Part shown: one piece after another, positions 1-10,489 of the stretch | Layout of the letters: each line of letters opens with the position of its first letter | Numbering within the stretch: the first letter of the stretch is position 1 | Position numbers and translations under genes: made by a program | The notes under the pieces: generated by a model | The model's input: only the letters and a program-made list of their open reading frames with translations | Databases searched by the model: none | Told to the model about the DNA's origin: nothing | Assembly (NCBI GenBank): GCA_905250025.1 | Contig: CAJNOJ010000114.1 | Location: 246,775 to 310,774 of the forward strand | DNA length: 64,000 nucleotides | DNA from: Adineta ricciae | Lineage: Eukaryota; Rotifera; Eurotatoria; Adinetida; Adinetidae | Direction: 5' to 3'

Positions 1-784
1 ATCTGCTACCAGGAGGTAAATATCTCATCAACCTTGAGTTCGTATAAAACCATTATCTGATATGATAGGCACATGGTCTGAAGTAATTCCTGTACTTGTG
101 AGTACTTGGATGGGCATTCCACTTTCACTATCTCTTTTTCTTGGCGTTGTTTTCTGTATGTTTAACGACATTGTTAATTCTTTGGCAATGGTTTCAGAAA
201 AAGCCGAGCAGGATATTATGTCTCGACCGCCAGCCATTCGTCATAAAACTCATCTGATTGATTGGAAACTACTTGTGCACGCTTACTTAATTATGGGAAA
301 TATTGAATGTTTTACTGCGTTTTTCTGCTTTTTCTGGTATTATGCGTCGGAAGGTATTCCCGTCAGCAGTATCTTTTTCACTTACGCTAGTTTTGGTACC
401 AATCCTCCCATCGATAAGTCAGCGGATGAGCTCACTAGTATTCTACAAACCGGTCAATCAATATATTATGTATCGTTATGTATCATGCAAATGTTTAACC
501 TTATTTCGACAAGAACACGCTATGTATCATTCTTTAAACATAATCCATTCTTTGGAAAAACGCGTAATTTAACCATCTGTATCGGAGTTGTTTTCTCAAC
601 CTCTGTCGGTCTACTTATTACACTAGTACCTTGGTTCAACTCAGTATTTAAAACTAAACCAGTGCCAGTAAAGTATATCTGTCCAGCGCTAGGCTTTGGT
701 GTTGGTTTATTTGTATTCGATGAAGTACGTAAGTTTCTTGTGCGACGTTATCCAAAATCATTGCTGGCCAAAATCGCTTGGTAA
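1..784 (+). CDS. P-type cation ATPase, C-terminal part (copy 1, 5' end outside window)
   Basis: This is the last part of a P-type ATPase ion pump. The end of one exon lies at 1-15, a 53-bp GT-AG intron follows at 16-68, and the final exon runs 69-784 to a TAA. It encodes the C-terminal transmembrane region of about 240 residues with several hydrophobic segments, including the stretch ending LLPGG and the loop EQDIMSRPP, which resembles the type IIC (Na/K-pump-like) C-terminal block. Catalytic motifs are not visible here, but they are present in the second copy at 10490-12548, which is nearly identical in the shared part. Ion specificity cannot be read from this fragment. An alternative is another type II ATPase such as a fungal-type Na or H/K pump. 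Confidence 0.8.
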
Positions 785-1194
785 CATGGTACATTTCACA
801 TTTTAAACTTAACTTATTAATTTGAAGTAGTGTGGATTTTCATTTAGTTACATAAATATAGCTTTTCTGCAACATATTCCTTAGTATATTCTATTATTGT
901 TTTTGCTTCTGTGAGAAATCGCTTTTCTCAATAAATATTTCAAAATTTGCCATACTTATCTTCATGAAAAAAACACAGATCAATTCTAAATAACTACGCA
1001 ATGGAGAATATGACGAGGATAATCGAGTACAGTTTAAACATAGTCATGCAGTATTATCTATCAATGACGACGTTAAATAAAGAACAAGTCTCCATGACCA
1101 TCATCTCTTTCTCTTTATATATAAATATATATATTCAAATATTTGTTCTTAATACATTACGCTATAAATCCTCGTCTACAGTTAAACGTACGCC
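785..1194. other. Intergenic region with AT-rich promoter-like tract
   Basis: No supported gene. A TATA-rich stretch (about 1113-1135, alternating TA) lies about 60-80 bp before the start of the decayed oxygenase at 1195 and is preserved in the second copy (about 12853-12875), so it may be the old promoter of that gene. An AATAAA at 930-936 could serve the ATPase gene. Confidence 0.4.
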
Positions 1195-2065
1195 ATGATA
1201 ATGGCTGGTACCGTAGCTGAAGATATTAATTATCTTGATTCAACAACCGATGATTGTCTTCCTTGGCCAGTACAGCTGTCCATACCAGCAACAATGCGAA
1301 CAAACTTTGCACACACACCGACTCACGTTCCCATCCATGATTTACCAGGCAAAGAAAATAATTTTACTTTGAATGCAAATGCTATCGAAGTAGTGCACTA
1401 TGATGATTCTATACAAACAGAATTTGAACAAGATAGTGAAGAGCAAAAGATTTATTTAAGGAGATGGAAGAATTTCTCAAAAATCACCTGCATGCATCTC
1501 GTGTCATTGCATATCATCAGAGTTTTCGTTCTCGTGCAGTTCATCAAGAGCTGATGACGACTGTGATAATAAACATAGAAATCCTGTTTATTATCCTCAT
1601 GTTGATGTTGACTCTACTCAAGCTTAGAAAACATTGAATAAAGAGCTCGATAGACATGGTGAACGAACAGATCTAGACGACAAAATCAAACGATTTCAAA
1701 TAATCAATCTTTGGCGTTCATTAAGTCCCAACCCAATTACAGACAATCCATTAACCATCTGTGATTATCGTTCGATTGATCCAGTTAAGAATGCTCATAT
1801 GCTGACCGTTCGTGGAGAAACTGACAATACAACAGCGTACACAATCTCGGAAAGTGCACACGATACTCATATGTAGTATTATTTAAGTGAAGTGCGTTCT
1901 AATGAAATGTTTGTTTTGAGAACGTGCGATAGCAAATCTGATGTCGCTCAATATGCATCTCACACTGCTTTTCATAATAGTAGTGCGTCCGTATCAAACG
2001 GAGAACAGAAAAGCTTGGAGATTCGTTGTATAGTTTTGTTTGCATTCATTCACTGGAGATATTAG
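1195..2065 (+). pseudogene. Decayed CmcJ-like oxygenase paralogue (copy 1)
   Basis: This is a broken sister of the intact gene at 2293-3141. The first part keeps the pattern DINYLDSTTDDC...W and the SEEQK block of the intact protein. It then needs frame changes after about 1460 to recover ASRVIAYHQSFRSR, and YYPHVDVD where the intact gene has the HTD metal-binding motif. In-frame stops follow (TAG near 1626 and at 1876), and the tail again matches in pieces (NLWRSL, ICDYRSID, YYLSEVRSNEMF, SDVAQYASHTAFHN). The adjacent position and parallel structure show a local gene duplication followed by inactivation. The second copy at 12938-13516 has four further deletions. Confidence 0.85.
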
Positions 2066-2292
2066 TCATAAATAAATATCCAATAAAAAAGAGGGGAGTG
2101 ATAGGATAAAATTTTATTCATAGCTTTATCAACCGATGACGACATGGGATAGAAAAGAAAAATGCATCTTTTGTGCTGATTTACGTATTCGACCTCCAAA
2201 TCGATTGGTTGCTTTACATTTATCATTATACATAAACAACGATACATTCATTTACTTTTCTTTTTTCTCTTCTCTTTTTCGCACATCATAAT
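2066..2292. other. Short intergenic region upstream of the intact oxygenase
   Basis: 227 bp between the dead and the live oxygenase genes. It contains AATAAA at 2071-2076 and a pyrimidine-rich stretch just before the start codon at 2293. No coding potential was recognised. Confidence 0.4.
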
Positions 2293-3141
2293 ATGGTTGC
2301 TGACGTGCTTGGTGATATTAATTATCTTACTTCCACTACAGACGGATGTCCAGCGTGGTTAAAAACGTATTCCGAAGCTGCATCACAACGGTCAAATCTC
2401 GTACAAGCTCCTACCAACATTCTCATCCATAATTTACGTGGAAAGGAGAATAGTGTTGATTTCGACACAAATGCTTTTGAAGTGCTCAAATACAATGGTT
2501 CTATACAAGCAGAATTTGAGGATGCTAGTGAAGAACAAAAGCGTTGCTATAAGGAAATGGAAGAATTACTTGAGAAGCACCTTGGTGCTTCTCGTGTGAT
2601 CGTCTATCATCATAGTTTTCGCTCCCGTGGTAAGCCGCGGCCAAATGAAGAATTAAATGATACTCATAGAAATCCAGCTTATTATCCCCACACTGATATT
2701 GACGGTTTTGGTGCCGAAAACTTAGTTAAACGACTAATCGATGAAAACAACTGTGAAAACGAAAAGGTCACACGAGCGCAAATAATGAATGTCTGGCGTT
2801 TGTTGGGTTCTAATCCATCGACTGACAAGCCGTTGACGATTTGCGATTATCGTTCGATTGACACTGAAAAGGATGTTCATTCACTCGAAATTCGCGGAAA
2901 TTTGGCACATAAAGAACATCGCACAGCTCGTATTTTGTCTCGAAATCCAGAAGACGCACACAAATGGTATTATCTTAGTGACATACGTCCTGATGAAATG
3001 TTTGCCTTTAAAATGTATGATAGCAAACCTAATGTGGCTCAATATGCATTTCACACAGCTTTTCATAATACTAGTGTGTCCGCATCAGATGAAGAACAGA
3101 AAAGCTTGGAAATTCGTTGTTTAGTTTTGTATTATAATTAA
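2293..3141 (+). CDS. CmcJ/NvfI-like Fe(II) oxygenase (hydroxylase/desaturase family), copy 1
   Basis: An intronless 282-residue protein of the CmcJ/NvfI/AsaB-like hydroxylase-desaturase family, enzymes believed to use non-haem iron and 2-oxoglutarate on small molecules. The visible pattern fits the family: YHHSFRSR at about 105-112, an HxD metal motif (H133, D135) in YYPHTDIDGFGA, the NVWRLL...PLTICDYRSID block at about 187-211, the WYYLSDIRPDEMFAFKMYDS stretch, and a distal AQYAFHTAFH with H254 or H258 as third ligand. Members are mostly fungal and bacterial, so this is a candidate horizontally acquired gene. The substrate is unknown. A polyadenylation-like AATAAA follows at about 3177. The ATG at 2293 is kept in both copies. 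Confidence 0.75.
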   Translation: MVADVLGDINYLTSTTDGCPAWLKTYSEAASQRSNLVQAPTNILIHNLRGKENSVDFDTNAFEVLKYNGSIQAEFEDASEEQKRCYKEMEELLEKHLGASRVIVYHHSFRSRGKPRPNEELNDTHRNPAYYPHTDIDGFGAENLVKRLIDENNCENEKVTRAQIMNVWRLLGSNPSTDKPLTICDYRSIDTEKDVHSLEIRGNLAHKEHRTARILSRNPEDAHKWYYLSDIRPDEMFAFKMYDSKPNVAQYAFHTAFHNTSVSASDEEQKSLEIRCLVLYYN

Positions 3142-4048
3142 TACTGAGTTCTTTCAGTCTAATAATTTTACGGTTCAATAAAAAGCCTTAACTTATTTGA
3201 AGGTACAAAACTGCTCATATATGTTAAATTTTCTGATAGTCATCGGCTTTGTCGAGAGTAAGTAACCCTAAGCAAATCAGTATTGACTTTCAAATTTATA
3301 TTGACGATTGTACCCGCTATAAGATATTACTTTTCACGAAACGGACTCGTACTAACATCAACTGATGAACTACAATTTACCTTGCGTTTCGATCGGATAT
3401 TTCCTGAAAATCACACTATTCAGTAGCGTTTTCGTTGGTCTTCCTCTCATCGAGTACATCACTTATAATAACATATTCATTCTAGTTTAACGTCGACTTT
3501 GTCCAAATGAATATCTCAAAAGTCATTCATTGGAGAAGTTCAGAAATTTTAGAATCACAATTGCGGATCAAACGACGAAATCTATACGCTTTTTATTTTA
3601 CCATTTATTGATTTTAGAACAGAACGAGATATAGCTGTCGCTATTTGCCTAACGTCTGTATATTTACGATCATTGTGTGACATTAGATCAATTACGCCGT
3701 TGCGTAGAAACGTTCTTGTTCGTTGACACGAAGTCAAATTTCAGATGAGTGAAAAATAATCTTTTGGTCATTCATTGTCTCTATATCTATACATTGTTTA
3801 AAGCTGCTGGTTTGAAATACATGACAATGCAGTTTTCGATCCAATAAAAAAATGCTCCGCTATGTGCAAATGTTAATCTGGCCTTGTTACGTATTTCTTT
3901 AAGAATGACAAAGCAAAAATTCAATGGCATACGGCATGGCGAAGCAATACTTTGCTCTTACATAAATAGAATCGTATTTTGTACAAAATTTTCATTCCTC
4001 ATACTTTAGTCATCTTGACTACATACACACATACACATACATTTGATT
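3142..4048. other. Intergenic region, no gene recognised
   Basis: About 900 bp between the oxygenase and the GST. It is well conserved with the second copy (14592-15475) apart from small indels. No open frame that I can support. A CA/TA-rich stretch (about 4019-4040) lies directly before the GST start. Confidence 0.4.
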
Positions 4049-4666
4049 ATGGCGTCATACAAACTCTATTATTTCAATGTTCGTGGCCGTGCTGAAGTTT
4101 CTCGTTTACTATTCGCTGCTGCCGGTCAAAGATTCGAAGATATCCGTATAGAACAAAGTACATGGCCAGCGTACAAATCTCAAATGCCCCTAGGTCAAAT
4201 GCCCGTTCTAGAATTCAATGGTACACAACTGGTTCAATCAATAACAATTGCACGGTTTCTTGCTAGACAATTTCGATTAGGTGGCAAGGACGGCTTTGAA
4301 TTAGCTAAAGTTGAAGCTGTTGTTGATACTGTCAGTGATTTAGTATCCGCCATAACGCCAATTCGACGTGAACAAGACGAAAGAAAAAAACATGACATGT
4401 TACAAAAATTTCTAAGCGAACAGTTGTCAAAACATTTGCAAGATCTCGAAATTTTGGGTCGATTATACGGTCAAGGTGGTCCATACTTTGTTGGAAATAG
4501 TTTAACATTGGCAGATTTAGCGTTCTATGATGCTGGACAATCTCTTCTTGAAATGGATAGAACTGCTCTAAACAATCATCCGTGGTTGAAACAAAATCGG
4601 TCGGAAGTTGAGCGACACCCAAGAATTGCAGAATATCTCCGAAATCGACCCATAACAGCATTTTGA
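4049..4666 (+). CDS. Sigma-class glutathione S-transferase, copy 1
   Basis: A 205-residue cytosolic glutathione S-transferase of the sigma type (the class that includes haematopoietic prostaglandin D synthase), conjugating glutathione to electrophiles or isomerising peroxides. The N-terminal thioredoxin-like domain shows [13 protein letters not shown] with the catalytic Tyr8, the cis-proline motif [10 protein letters not shown] and the glutathione-binding [11 protein letters not shown]. The C-terminal helical domain has the usual [13 protein letters not shown]. Length is normal for the family. The start is the ATG at 4049; an upstream in-frame TTG is not credible. Single exon. The second copy (15476-16093) differs at about five residues. 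Confidence 0.93.
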   Translation: MASYKLYYFNVRGRAEVSRLLFAAAGQRFEDIRIEQSTWPAYKSQMPLGQMPVLEFNGTQLVQSITIARFLARQFRLGGKDGFELAKVEAVVDTVSDLVSAITPIRREQDERKKHDMLQKFLSEQLSKHLQDLEILGRLYGQGGPYFVGNSLTLADLAFYDAGQSLLEMDRTALNNHPWLKQNRSEVERHPRIAEYLRNRPITAF

Positions 4667-5299
4667 AGAACTTTTCAATGAAATAATGTTTTTTTGTTTC
4701 TTTACGATTAATCATTTGGAAAATATAAATGTGCATTTTTAAATAACTAAAAGAGTTAACTAATCACGAACCTATCTTAGTCAACAATTGAGACTGAATT
4801 TTGTGATGTATAGTACTGCTAGAACTGAAGGAAAACAACGATACTCGCAGTCGATTGAATAACATTTATAATGAAAACTTTGGATGTTGTAAAAGAAATA
4901 GGAGTTCTATAGGCGACAATATGCTTGACATTAGTTACAAGGTGTGCTTTCTCAAATTTAAGTTTAACTAGCTAGCTATTGAAGATGATTTCTGGCAAAG
5001 TTTAACCCTCTCACTCTCGGTTGCTGCTATATCTTATGATACAATTGAAGAGCACATATGTCACTTCTTTCTTCCAATGGCAAGATTGATAACACTATGT
5101 GATGACCTCTATTATAACCAATTATGCAATTATATTGGAAGACAAAATATAACGACTAATAGGCAACAAAGAAAGAGCACAATGTATAAAATGGTTTGCA
5201 TCTATGGCCTCAATGCTACACAACAAAGATGAGAACAAAACGTGAGTAATCATGAATCTAAATATGGCTATTTGTAAGCTAGAAGTTTGCATTTCTTTA
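4667..5299. other. Intergenic and possible 5' exon/intron of the F-box-like gene
   Basis: No supported gene. A GT-AG pair (GTGAGTAATC at about 5241 to TTTCTTTAG near 5300) could be an intron directly before the F-box domain. The second copy lacks this stretch altogether. Confidence 0.3.
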
Positions 5300-6688
5300 G
5301 AAGCAACAGTTTTACTCTCGTTACCTGATGAATTGTTCATCTATCATATTTTCATTTATCTTCGCTCAACAGATTTATTATATTCATTTGGTCAATTGTA
5401 CAATCAACCCATGAATAGTCTTGTTTGTGCACATGTTCGTCATATTGATCTCTTAACTACTAACACACCATTTGTTCCGATTGACAAATGGCTATCTTAC
5501 ATTTCGTATTTGAAAAAAGCAACTTTATCTCTTCGAACGGATTTAGAGTATTTCGACTATTCACTCTCCTTCCTGTTTTCGCGACTTGATCTTCAACTCA
5601 CAGCAACAACACATCAAAATATCTCTAGATTATCCTCATTTACCCAACTGAGAAAACTTTCAATTACTTCAACTGCTACCAAAGCAGAAAAAAATAGAAG
5701 GATTGGTCTCGTTTATATGGCAACCTGATAGTTGTCTAGAAGATTTATCGACTTCCAATTGTTTCATTTTGGATTGATATGATTTACTTCCTAGCTCAAG
5801 TTCTCTCAAGGTTAACCGAAAACTTACACGTTTATCCATTGATTTGGGTCATATTTGTTTTGCCATTGCGTTGATGCCGTTTGTACCAGCTCTTGAACAT
5901 GTTGAGGTTTGCCAAAGTTTTTACAAAAACGAAAAGAGTGGCCTACTAATGTTATATCATTACGTTTTATCGCTTATGACCAATTCATGGATACTACAAG
6001 TTTCTGTGAATTTGTGAAGCGTCTTTCTTCATCATTCGAACATCTATCATTCTACATGAGGACGCATCGACGTTTTCTTATGTCGACACCATGCACATTC
6101 GAGCAACATTTACTCAATTACTTATCACGTTTAAAACACATCAAGTTTTGTGTCTACAATGGAGTGGTGAACACTAAAAGTGATCGTCGCATAGCATTTG
6201 ATTCTTGAACAAAAACGCAAGTCGTTTCAGTATATCATTGGCGTAAGTTTGACATACGATTCACACTTCCATTCACTTTCGATCGTCTTGAATATGTATC
6301 CAATGACTTTATTTATTATCACTGCAGTGTTTATCAATCTGACATCATTACACTTCCATCAATTGTCATGATTATCTTTCATTCTGGCTCTGCCTTAAGT
6401 CTCGCACTATTCACACTTCTTAAGCAAATATGTCCTTTTCTTCGTCATCTTTGCTTTGACAGGTTTTTCAACTTAAGCGATGATTTAATACAAGACACAA
6501 AATTAACATTGCCAAATGTTACATTTCCTATTGATTATCTTGTGTTACGTCGTATTTTCTCTGTGGCACCTTATATAAAACATTTGATTGCTAACCGACT
6601 CAATATCACTGCCATTGACATCATGAACAATGATATGCAGATTTTCGGACACAGTATCCAAATAACAATAGTCGGTTACCATTCATAA
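5300..6688 (+). pseudogene. Broken F-box/LRR-like gene (copy 1)
   Basis: The first part encodes an F-box-like motif (LSLPDELFIYHIFIYLRSTDLLYSF) followed by leucine-rich, repeat-like sequence, typical of a large family in bdelloid genomes that presumably supply substrate adaptors for ubiquitin ligases. The frame is interrupted by a stop at 5726-5728 and by further stops and shifts (about 5760, 5900, 6206). Recognisable pieces continue as FLQKRKEWPTNVISLRFIAYDQ, the SFEHLSFYMRTHRRF block, LCFDRFFNLSDDLIQD and a tail ending at 6688. Copy 2 (16591-17765) keeps the same order with different lesions. Family assignment rests on the F-box-like start and on resemblance to other fragments in this window. 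Confidence 0.65.
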
Positions 6689-8188
6689 AATGAACAACAA
6701 TACATTTAATTATGTCAACTTTTGAATAAATAGAAAACGTGCGGGAAAAGTAATATGCTGTCTATGATTTCATCAGTTTTCCCAGATAAAAGAATACTAA
6801 TATTGTAATGTCTATAATAGGATAATTATTGATCGACATGTGCACGAAAAGATCTCATGTTTGATTATTTTCTTACAGATATTTCGTAGGTAAAAGCAAA
6901 TCATTTGCAGCATTATTAAGTTTCAACTACTTCCTTCATAAATACATCGCTTATATTGCATTCTAGATGCACAGCTGTAGTTGTTGATTTAAGGATATCT
7001 TGGACGAGTAATAGAGCTCCTTCCAGATAGTCTTGGAAAATTGTTAAACGCCGGAGTGTGCATTCGATACTTTCCAACAATCAACAACCAGAACTGCGAG
7101 AGTGAAATCCTTTTCTTGAGTTTACTCACATTTTTTGATGACCCGTTTATTTCGATTAAAACATTGATAACTAGTGGTGCAGGTCGTCAGTCGATATTTT
7201 TGCTAGAGTTGCCGTACTTGCAAGCCGACGGGTGACACCCATTGATAATAATGGACATGTACCAGTACAGTCCGACTACTCTTCTACCAAAAAAGTGTCG
7301 AATGTAGCACCCGAAGGGACGAGTTAGAAGCTGCGGAGTCCTTAGAAAACATTTTCTTGAATTCAAAGTATGGATGAGTTGTGTTCACATAAAGCGTAGC
7401 TTCGACATAAAATATTCCGAAAAAATAATTTATCAGAGTCGGGATGAAGGTGGGTTTCTATCGAGTGAAAAACGATCGAAATGGAGACGAGAAAAAGCAA
7501 TTCTGTCGCACTCTAATTGCATAAGTCTCAATCAGGTGATAATCAATCCAACCTAGTTCAAGTGGATGATATTCAGTTTTGACTATGGATATTGATCGCA
7601 CTGAAACTAAATTTGACTTGGTAATGGGCTCAAAAGCTTCTCTCCAATGGCGTCAAAAAGAAACTGTTGAAAATAGAAACGACGCAACTTTTGATAGATG
7701 GGATTGTTGGCAAAAGGAAGTTAAGGAGAAATGGAGCCTTCCACACCCTCGTCTTGTGATTTCGACATTTTTATTTTTCGATCTAATTAAGGATACTTCA
7801 GGAAAAATGCCATAAAATCAGCTTTCTTTCAACATATCTCAAAAAGAATCTAAGTTATCAATAGGAGAAGATATTTTATCGTAAAATTTGTAGCTTTATC
7901 TATGAAAACTAAAAAATATTTTGTTATTAAATTATTCGGACATAGTCAGTTCTGCCGACAACGTCCTAAAGGACCCAATGGGATGTATTTGACTCAGATA
8001 GTTTAAATAGAAAAGTACGTGTCGATTCGATTTTCCTCTCTATAACGGGCGGAAAGAAAATCGAGGTATATTTGTATTTGTATGTCGATAGGAATAGACA
8101 GACTATGGTGTTCAGCCAGAAAGGAAAAGAATACATCGACGCACATTTCTAAACATATCGCATTTTCGATTGGAAACGACAAAGTAAG
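6689..8188. other. Gene-poor stretch with possible decayed coding on the minus strand
   Basis: No intact gene. The minus strand around 6870-7075 (and its counterpart 18156-18365 in copy 2) reads as a plausible helical peptide ending DLLLPTKYL, and next to it lies ALAINVLIEINGSSNN in another frame, separated by a GTGAGT-like donor. This may be an old gene, but I could not join it in frame or name it. The plus-strand frames here are not convincing. Confidence 0.3.
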
Positions 8189-8984
8189 ATGGAGCTGATT
8201 AATAACATACAAATGGAAAATTTTGGTGTTGATTCGAATATTTTGTGTACTACTGGGGTCTCATCCTGCGTAGCTGCATTAGTTGAACTTCAAGACAAAG
8301 TCTTTATCTATCACATCGATCCCAGTTGTTTCCAAAAATCCACAACCGGCTCAATAAATCATGGTCACAGTCTTTTGATAAAAATATTTGACAAAATATG
8401 TCTAACAGATGGACACGCAAGTGTTCAGAAGACATATTTAATAGGTGGTTGGAAGAACGATCAATATAAAAAACTGCGTGATCAAATTGATTCATTGTGT
8501 AGCAATCCATCATCAGTGATGGATTACAAATATGCATCATCTTGCAGTTTTTATTCGTTTATTGATTCCATTAAATTAAATCTTATTACATTTAATCTAC
8601 CTCAAAAGTCACCAGATGGTCGAGTAAAAAAAGATGATGATGATGATGACGATCCGAATGATTATATAATGGATTGTACAATTATCTTTGGTCGATCATC
8701 AGATAACGTTTTGGTAATTTACCAGTATGATGGTAGAGAACATGAAAGGAATTCTGACAAGCACCGGTCATTATTATTAGGCACATATGTTATCAATGTC
8801 GTATCACATGATATAAAAGCATATTTATTTGATGAAAAACAATCACTTTTATCATGATGAAGCTGTGAAACAAATGATTGATAATATGAAAAGTACTTCT
8901 AATGTATTAAAATGGACCAATGATCATTCAATGGAAAAATTCCAGTGTTTGTTATTGCGAGTGAAACCAACACGTATTCTCTAG
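8189..8984 (+). pseudogene. CheD/NTAN1-like putative amidase, frameshifted near the end (copy 1)
   Basis: An unnamed family that occurs three times in this window (here, 18951-19508, 47953-48729). The N-terminal half reads CTTGVSSCVAALVELQDK then IYHIDP, followed by TYLIGGW. The spacing of Thr, Cys and His (T-x5-C, C-x14-H) and the later GG motif resemble the catalytic core of CheD glutamine deamidases and of N-terminal asparagine amidohydrolase. The second half has an acidic run (GAT repeat, about 8633-8655) followed by DPNDYIMDCTIIFGRSSDN. A one-base loss near 8847-8850 shifts the frame to an early TGA at 8855-8857. Without it the protein would continue to TAG at 8982-8984. The fold assignment is my inference. 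Confidence 0.5.
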
Positions 8985-9943
8985 GATGGTGATTAGATCT
9001 CTATGGATAGTTCTTTTTTTCTTGTTTCAACAATTTATTACGGTGAAAGAAATCTATGGCATAGTAGAATAACTAGGAACTTCAGAAAGTCTGCTCAAGG
9101 TTCTTGACTCAAGCCTTATGCCTATTTAGGAGTGGTTTTTCATTTAGTTTGCTGGACATTTGATGAAGATTTATGTTCGCCTTTTCTTCTTGTTTCTTAT
9201 CTTCATTATTTTTCCATTGGTGATTAAGTTTGTTAGAAGTGTTGTAGCACATGTTTTATTGCAAGCTGATTTCTTTATGTCTATTCTCTTTCCCGCAGAG
9301 AAGAGTCTTGCAAGGTATTTTTGAGGATGAAAAGGTAGGTAAAACATATGCACCTTCTCAACCTTCAGATGGTATTGGCTTAAATGGTAATTGCACAAAT
9401 CAATAGGTAAATAGTTCTTGCATATGAAAAACAGGAAGTTAAACCTCAAGTACTTACTTTGCTAAAATCATAAATTTTCTCAAGTTTAAAACTACTGCAC
9501 CACCAAATTGGAATCACTTGCTATATCTAACCAAAATGATCATATACATAGATATTCGAATCTGAATGTTGAGTACAAGAACAGTTGGACAATAGAACTC
9601 AACTTTGAAGTTAATTGATACGACACATTACTGAAACAGAACATATGTTTATACGGATAATTTTTTCCAACCTTCAATCTTAAACATCTCAAATACACTA
9701 TTATTCAAATTTTCCTTCGATCATTCTTTTTACTCTTCATAGTCCTTTACCTTCGTATCGATCATCAACATTTTCTGTTCACGTTCGTTTTTGTCCTTCA
9801 GTTTGCTTTCAACATACTTCAATCGTCTATATTTATCACAAACAAAACAATTTCAACCATTATGTCTCATTGTCCTTCACATTGTTTTATTTCTTCAACT
9901 TCAATTACCTGTATGCTTCTTTTCACATCAGAACAATTTCTAC
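8985..9943. other. Intergenic region, no gene recognised
   Basis: About 960 bp between the CheD-like pseudogene and the GTPase, conserved in copy 2 (19509-20460). It is AT-rich with pyrimidine-rich runs near the GTPase start. No frame with family-like features was seen on either strand. Confidence 0.4.
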
Positions 9944-10485
9944 ATGCCATCTGTTGAGCACAGGATGAAGACCCAGATTGACAATTTCAGGTAAGATTAC
10001 TTCATCTGACATGCTGTATGCAACATAAACCTTCTTTCTGTAGTGCCGAGGAAACCATTGAAGAGCCTTCGCATGGTAACATACGTAAACTACTCATTAT
10101 GGGCTTAGAAGGGAGTGGCAAAACATCGCTGATTAACAATTTATGTGGAACATCGTACCTTACGGGAACAAATCGATATGGTTATAGAATTATGGACAAT
10201 CAAAGAGGTTCGTTTAAAACCATCTCTCCACCTTGTGAGATTATTCTCTACGACACGAATGGTCTGAGAATCAATGAGCCGGGCAAATGGCATGAACATC
10301 TTAGAAGTACATTAGAAATCCATGGTGTCATCTTCTTTATTGATGGACATGATAAACGATGCAGTTTACACGGTGATCTACCACGATTGATTGAATATTG
10401 TCGAAATTTAGAATTACCTGTATTGTATCTATTTCGATCGGATCTCGTCGATTGGTTAGACGAGGAGTGCAGTTTTGATAATTTA
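9944..10485 (+). CDS. P-loop GTPase, truncated at assembly break (copy 1)
   Basis: The 5' part of the gene that is complete at 20461-21674. Exon 1 is 9944-9990, a 53-bp intron follows (9991-10043), and exon 2 runs from 10044 until the N at 10486. It encodes the G domain: the P-loop GLEGSGKTS, a DTNG that fits the switch II DxxG, and RSDLVD in the place of NKxD. The coiled-coil tail seen in copy 2 is missing because the sequence jumps directly into the P-type ATPase gene. Up to the break only a few substitutions separate the two copies, so the truncation is probably an assembly or duplication boundary and not gene decay. Confidence 0.85.
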
Positions 10486-10486
10486 N
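10486..10486. other. Single N at the junction between copies A1 and A2
   Basis: An ambiguous base sits exactly where the GTPase sequence of copy A1 stops and the interior of the P-type ATPase begins. Twenty bases later (10505-10510) a run of six A puts the ATPase frame out of register, where five A would restore PFNS-like coding. Both signs point to a poorly supported join. Confidence 0.9.
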
Positions 10487-10489
10487 AGC

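Larger units (their letters stand above)
1..10485 (+). repeat. Long direct duplication A, copy 1
   Basis: The whole stretch matches 11764-21002 in the same order and orientation, offset 11763 at its left end, with scattered substitutions of a few percent in coding regions and many short-repeat-flanked indels. It ends abruptly at an N (10486) inside the GTPase gene. The left edge is the window edge, so the true start is not visible. The divergence and the N suggest the two copies may be homologous haplotypes placed in series by an assembler rather than a physical tandem duplication. Confidence 0.95.

Noticed and set aside
4043-4048. Upstream extension of the GST start
   Set aside because: It begins with TTG and adds only two residues before the ATG at 4049; the family starts at the later site. 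The same holds for 15470.
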